46,146 bases of DNA from Candidatus Absconditabacterales bacterium (GTDB lineage Bacteria; Patescibacteriota; Gracilibacteria; Absconditabacterales; Absconditicoccaceae): contig CALHCH010000076.1 in NCBI GenBank assembly GCA_937930555.1, positions 1 through 46,146 of the forward strand. The letters are read 5' to 3'. Position numbers and translations under genes: made by a program. Position 1 is the first letter of the stretch; each line of letters opens with the position of its first letter. Positions 42,573 to 46,146 of this stretch are shown piece by piece. Below the pieces are notes generated by a model that was not told the origin of the DNA, made no database searches, and saw only the letters and a program-made list of their open reading frames with translations.

Positions 42573-43517
42573 CTATGGTTGGTACACAGATCTAAACGCC
42601 AAGAGTGCAGGCAACTCCTCGCTAGACCAAGATCTATTGCCGATCTGCGTGAGTTCTCCACCACGATAAGGGACCAGCATACCCTGGATGAGTCTCGTAT
42701 ACACATCACCAAACTGCTGCACAAAAAATGGTTGATCCACAAGACGTGAGGTGAGATATAAGGTCTTGCCTGTATCTATATGCGAGTGCAATCGACGGAT
42801 CACTAGCTGAGCAAAATCACTATGGGCTTCTTGGAGTAATTTGCCTCACAAGGTATGGGAACCAATATCGATCTGATCAATACTATATGGATCTATACCT
42901 GCCTGCTCGTATGCCTGCCACAACAAATCATCACCACCATTGAGTGAATGTATGACATCATACCAGCCGTCTTGGATCTGCACGAGTGATGAACTATGCG
43001 GCAATATATGCAACAACGCAAGATCGCCAGCATCTCCAAACAATGGTTGCTGCAATAAGAAAAACCATCTAGGATAGATCCCCACATCTGGATATCACGC
43101 AAGATCAGATCGCTGCTCATCCAACACAAAAAAGCATATATCAACATGCAACTCACCAGTCTCTCACACAAAATACTCAGTTTTTTTGCCATCCAGATAG
43201 ATATTTTTGGTTACATATCTCACCAGATGCCTTTGCGCCCCAAACAGACGCTGGACCTGTTCGATTTTTTCATTGATGAGGTGTTTGTACTCTGACCGTG
43301 AGTACGGTTTTTTTGCTTGTATATGTACATGCAGACGATAATACAAAAAATGTGACTCATCTAGCAGGACTATAGTCTTGCCATGCGATGAGATAGCTCA
43401 AAAAAGGTTTTTTTTGTATGATGACCAAGCTTGGTATACGGTAGCTTTTTGGATTGATTCGGCTGATGTATACACATCTATCTTGGAGTCGTGGATATCG
43501 TACAGGTGCACTGACAC
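42573..43517 (-). CDS. Hypothetical protein, GTG start
   Basis: 314 aa from GTG 43515-43517; no ATG start lies between the upstream TAG and the conserved region, and a second GTG is two codons later. It is a soluble protein with mixed alpha/beta pattern, without signal or TM segments. Some stretches (DSKIDVYTS, HGKTIVLLDESHFLYYRL) recall an actin-like ATPase such as PilM/FtsA, but no phosphate motif can be pinned down. It starts 34 nt after the UvrB stop and is co-directional with it. Confidence 0.55.
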
Positions 43518-43551
43518 AAGCTAAGGTGTAATAGAGTAAAGTTTTGATAGA

Positions 43552-44991
43552 TTAGTTGAAGGTATCTACATGCTCCCTATCATAAGGAGTATCCAGAAGT
43601 GATGATATATCATTGTCTAGTCTGTGTATACTAGAGATCAGCGGACCATACTCTCATCATTTGGGATAGACATAGGTGATAGGATCTAGGAGACCTGTGG
43701 GTCTGATCACCTGTTGCACCACTTTTTTGGACAATTCTATCTCAAAACTAGCAGGCGTCGCTGAGACAAATAAGGTTTTGGCTTTGGGTTTTATATGGTC
43801 TTGGAGGTCTGGATGATCGGTCTGAGCATTGTATCATCTCCAGCTCAATGATGTCTGAAACTCATCATTTGCCAGTGGTCTATGGTTGATTGCACTCGGG
43901 AGACGAAATCCATGCTCTATGAGTGTGGTTTTTCTACTCGCATCTGCATTTGGCATGCCACGAAACTGCGGTACGGTCATATGCGACTCATCTATCAGTA
44001 CCAGACAATCATCAGGAAAATAATCAAATAAGGTATTTGGCGGTGCTCCATCCAGACGATTTTCAAAATATGGTGAGTAGTTTTCGATACCATTTACAAA
44101 GCCCGTCTCGCGTATCATCCTGATATCATAATTTACTCTTTTTTTCAATCTCTGCATTTCGACCAGTTCTCACCTCTTTTCGTATCGTTTGAGTCTCTCA
44201 TCTAGGTCGATTTTTATCGCTTTGATCACATCTTCTGTTTTTTCCATATCTTGGAGATATTGGGTCGCAGGTCGCACGGTGATCGCCTGAGACTCTCACT
44301 GATGCTCAAATGTCAGTGCATTCTTTTTTTCTATATGCTCCAATTCATTAAAATTGAAAAATAACCTATAGAGGAACTGCTCCGTAGAAACGTATATATC
44401 GATTTTGTCGCCAGATATTTCAAACATCCCTTGTTCTATCTTGCTCTGCACTGGTTTGTACTGCATAGCGAGCAGCTTTTTTTTGATCTCATCAAAATCA
44501 TACTCCTCTCAGACCTTCAATGTAAGTGAGTTGTGCTCAAAAAACTCCCTAGAACCCAGTCCATACAGTGCCGATACAGACGCCACCACGATCACATCCT
44601 CTCTAGAGAGCAATGATGCCATGGTACTCAGTCTATACATCTGTATCTCCTCATTGATGGTTGCTTCTTTTTCTATATAGGTGCCTTTGTCTGGCAGATA
44701 TGACTCTGGCTGGTAGTAGTCAAAATACGACACAAAATAATGTACTGCGTTTTCTGGAAAAAAATATTTGAACTCGGTAGCAAGCTGTGCTGCGAGGGTT
44801 TTGTTGTGCGAGAGGATGATGGTAGGTTTTTGTATCTCCTGTATCACATTGGCCATAGTAAACGTCTTACCCGTACCTGTCGCACCCAATAGTGTCACCT
44901 GATTTTCACCTTTGCGAAAACTATCGACGATACCTCTGATCGCTTCGGGCTGATCTCACGCTGGTTGAAATGATGATTGGAGTTTGAACAT
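43552..44991 (-). CDS. uvrB: UvrB, truncated before the second helicase domain
   Basis: 479 aa instead of about 660. Present are Walker A with K42 (GATGTGKTF), the beta-hairpin used for damage clamping ([25 protein letters not shown]), the UvrA-interaction region, DESH box, and [11 protein letters not shown]. The sequence then diverges after [16 protein letters not shown] and stops at TAA 43552-43554. Helicase motifs IV-VI (domain 3) and the UVR helices that bind UvrC are missing, and the adjacent gene does not supply them. It is either a pseudogene, a lineage-specific shortened protein, or an assembly artefact. TATACT 9 nt upstream of the ATG. Confidence 0.88.
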
Positions 44992-45085
44992 AACTATACA
45001 AGTATACGAATATTGTTTTTTTTGCAATAAAAAAACACAACATCAGTTGAGTAATTTGTATTGTATATCTATGCGTTTCTTGAAA

Positions 45086-45140
45086 CATCCCCAGGGGGAA
45101 TCGAGCTCTGCATCTGATTCCCCCAATTGTCTATGAGGAT
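45086..45140 (-). repeat. tRNA-Glu echo: minimal tRNA-like hairpin
   Basis: ATCCTCA (minus strand, from 45140) can pair with TGGGGAT (to 45087), like the acceptor of the neighbouring tRNA-Glu. Directly inside, GGGGGAATC pairs perfectly with GATTCCCCC. The 3' part repeats TTGAAACATCCCCAGGGGGA of the tRNA-Glu end, 102 nt away. D and anticodon arms are absent. Confidence 0.6.
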
Positions 45141-45187
45141 ATGATACTGACTCATGTATATATGGTACTATGTATTTATTTTTGAAA

Positions 45188-45262
45188 CATCCCCAGGGGG
45201 ATTCGAACCCCCGATCTCCGCCGTGAGAGGGCGGTATCCTAAACCAACTAGACGATGAGGAC
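45188..45262 (-). tRNA. tRNA-Glu (CTC)
   Basis: Acceptor GTCCTCA/TGGGGAT, anticodon arm CCGCC-CTCTCAC-GGCGG giving CTC, and T arm CGGGGG-TTCGAAT-CCCCC. No CCA encoded. Confidence 0.9.
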
Positions 45263-45277
45263 ATACTATGCTCATAA

Positions 45278-45297
45278 ATGGTACACCCAGATGGACT
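45278..45297 (-). repeat. tRNA-Arg 3'-end echo
   Basis: ATGGTACACCCAGATGGACT repeats the 3' end of tRNA-Arg (with CCA) 167 nt downstream of that gene, next to a 10-bp stem (AAGAGACTAT 45299-45308 with ATAGTCTCTT 45381-45390). Confidence 0.65.
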
Positions 45298-45445
45298 TAA
45301 GAGACTATAAAGTTTCTCAAATTATATCTCATCTAAGCAATCTCAACTTTTACTTCTAATTAATACTGAGTCAGTAATCAATAGTCTCTTACTTGCTCCA
45401 AAGGAGCGCGAACCATATACCACTAAAAAAGAATGACCTGAAGAA

Positions 45446-45522
45446 TGGTACACCCAGATGGACTCGAACCATCAACCTACAGCTTAGAAGGCTGTTGCTC
45501 TATCCAGTTGAGCTATGGGTGC
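45446..45522 (-). tRNA. tRNA-Arg (TCT)
   Basis: Acceptor GCACCCA/TGGGTGT, anticodon arm ACAGC-CTTCTAA-GCTGT giving TCT, T arm TGATGG-TTCGAGT-CCATC, and an encoded CCA end. Confidence 0.92.
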
Positions 45523-45529
45523 AAAAAAA

Positions 45530-45588
45530 GAAATTAGAATTTAGATCTTAGAAACTAGAATAGCATCCAAAGTGTAAATTCTAATTTC
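45530..45588. promoter_or_regulatory. 13-bp perfect inverted repeat upstream of tRNA-Arg
   Basis: GAAATTAGAATTT (45530-45542) and AAATTCTAATTTC (45576-45588) form an AT-rich hairpin just 5' of tRNA-Arg on its strand; on the minus strand it ends in TTTTTT, so it may terminate transcription coming from the tRNA-Ala side. Confidence 0.45.
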
Positions 45589-45605
45589 TTAATATTGTAT
45601 AATAA

Positions 45606-45624
45606 TGGTGGATTTTAGAGAGTT
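45606..45624 (-). repeat. tRNA-Ala 3'-end echo, diverged
   Basis: TGGTGGATTTTAGAGAGTT resembles the tRNA-Ala 3' end (TGGTGGATCCTAAGGGAGTC) 166 nt downstream of that gene, again next to a stem (AAGTGAT 45625-45631 with ATCACTT 45698-45704). Confidence 0.5.
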
Positions 45625-45771
45625 AAGTGATTTTTTCTTCTGCAATATCATTCTGCTTTAATATACATTATGACTCATATCGTTTTAGTAATCGTAGATC
45701 ACTTACTTACGACGAACATAGTGAGGAAGTGCGAACCCAAAACTTGACAATCAAATGTAATATGAGAATAA

Positions 45772-45848
45772 TGGTGGATCCTAAGGGAGTCGAACCCTTG
45801 ACCTCCTGCGTGCAAGGCAGGCGCTCTAGCCAGCTGAGCTAAGGACCC
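45772..45848 (-). tRNA. tRNA-Ala (TGC)
   Basis: Acceptor GGGTCCT/AGGATCC, anticodon arm CCTGC-CTTGCAC-GCAGG giving TGC, T arm CAAGG-GTTCGACTC-CCTT, and an encoded CCA end. Confidence 0.92.
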
Positions 45849-45938
45849 ATATGTAGAATTTTAGATTTGTAGATTATGAGATTTGTAGATACGAAGCTCT
45901 AATTATCTTATAATCTAAATTTCTAATAATCTAGAATT

Positions 45939-46021
45939 TGGGAGGAGCAGGATTTGAACCTGCGTAGACTTTCGTCGTCGGGTTTACAGCCCGATGCATT
46001 TGACCGCTCTGCCATCCGCCC
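45939..46021 (-). tRNA. tRNA-Tyr (GTA)
   Basis: Acceptor GGGCGGA/TCCTCCC with one mismatch, anticodon arm CGGG-CTGTAAA-CCCG giving GTA, and a class II variable arm (GACGACGAAAGTCTAC). No CCA encoded. Confidence 0.92.
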
Positions 46022-46146
46022 ATTAAGTGTGTTTTGTTACAACCTTGTATGCATATTGTCTTTCAACTCAAGACATAACCATCGCTCTGCTTTCATCCAT
46101 TATTCAACTTATCGCTTCGCTCTAGCTTTATAAGGATTCTAGCGTC

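Noticed and set aside
42573-43517. PilM or FtsA
   Set aside because: Only vague pattern similarity; no clear ATPase motifs.
43518-43551. UvrB continuing into the next gene by frameshift
   Set aside because: The downstream frames do not encode helicase motifs IV-VI.
1-46146. Short standard-code ORFs such as those at 1324-1668, 9200-9406 or 28955-29599 as separate genes
   Set aside because: They are fragments of, or antisense to, longer UGA-recoded genes and show no family similarity.

Overview
The window comes from a member of the CPR/Patescibacteria that reads UGA as glycine (genetic code 25), i.e. Absconditabacteria (SR1), Gracilibacteria (BD1-5) or a close relative. Under the standard code almost every gene breaks into short pieces at TGA. 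When only TAA and TAG stop, the pieces join in one frame into full-length recognisable proteins, and UGA falls on glycines that families conserve: the ThDP motif GDGG of the acetolactate synthase, the invariant Gly of a Nudix box, and the PLGGGKGG loop of glutamate dehydrogenase. A tRNA with anticodon UCA lies in the window. All CDS below are called with TAA/TAG as the only stops. Starts generally lack a Shine-Dalgarno sequence, and several have a TATACT box 4-9 nt before the ATG, which suggests leaderless mRNAs.

Layout. 1-6.7 kb (minus): a giant secreted DUF11-repeat protein that runs off the left edge, a GC-rich palindromic intergenic stretch, and a secreted VanW-domain protein. 7.1-10.2 kb (plus): class I ribonucleotide reductase nrdB-nrdA, with the ATP-cone on the small subunit. 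10.2-10.9 kb: structured noncoding sequence with two terminators. 10.9-15.1 kb (plus): a Nudix gene split by an amber codon, a hypothetical gene, a GyrI-like protein, and a TetR regulator next to an AlsS-like acetolactate synthase. 15.5-15.9 kb (minus): three tRNAs, one with anticodon UCA. 16.1-17.6 kb (plus): a small membrane protein, a MazG-like protein and a TspO-like protein. 17.7-19.7 kb (minus): two related membrane proteins with IF2_N-like modules, one TM helix and a C-terminal LPxTG. 19.8-24.4 kb (plus): a second MazG-like protein, two Nudix proteins, an aldehyde dehydrogenase, a transposase remnant, a cupin and a DUF2461 protein. 24.6-28.6 kb: a secreted protein, glutamate dehydrogenase, a rhomboid protease and a RelE-type toxin-antitoxin pair flanked by a duplication of the rhomboid 3' end. 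28.7-35.6 kb (mostly minus): a Ca2+-type P-ATPase, a sugar-phosphate transferase, Hsp20, signal peptidase I and SSB. 35.9-46.1 kb: tRNA-Leu, a CHAP hydrolase, an APH-like kinase, a giant PKD-repeat membrane protein, a truncated UvrB, and a tRNA cluster (Glu, Arg, Ala, Tyr).

Taken together the genes fit a reduced, fermentative, host-associated cell. It has a large surface investment (DUF11, PKD, VanW and LPxTG proteins, sugar transferase, signal peptidase, CHAP hydrolase), nucleotide salvage and house-cleaning (RNR, three Nudix, two MazG), and little biosynthesis. The least expected structures are the tRNA 3'-end 'echoes', copies of a tRNA's own 3' end at fixed distances (about 102 or 166 nt) downstream of four of the tRNA genes; the IF2_N/TM/LPxTG gene pair; and the duplication-flanked toxin-antitoxin segment.
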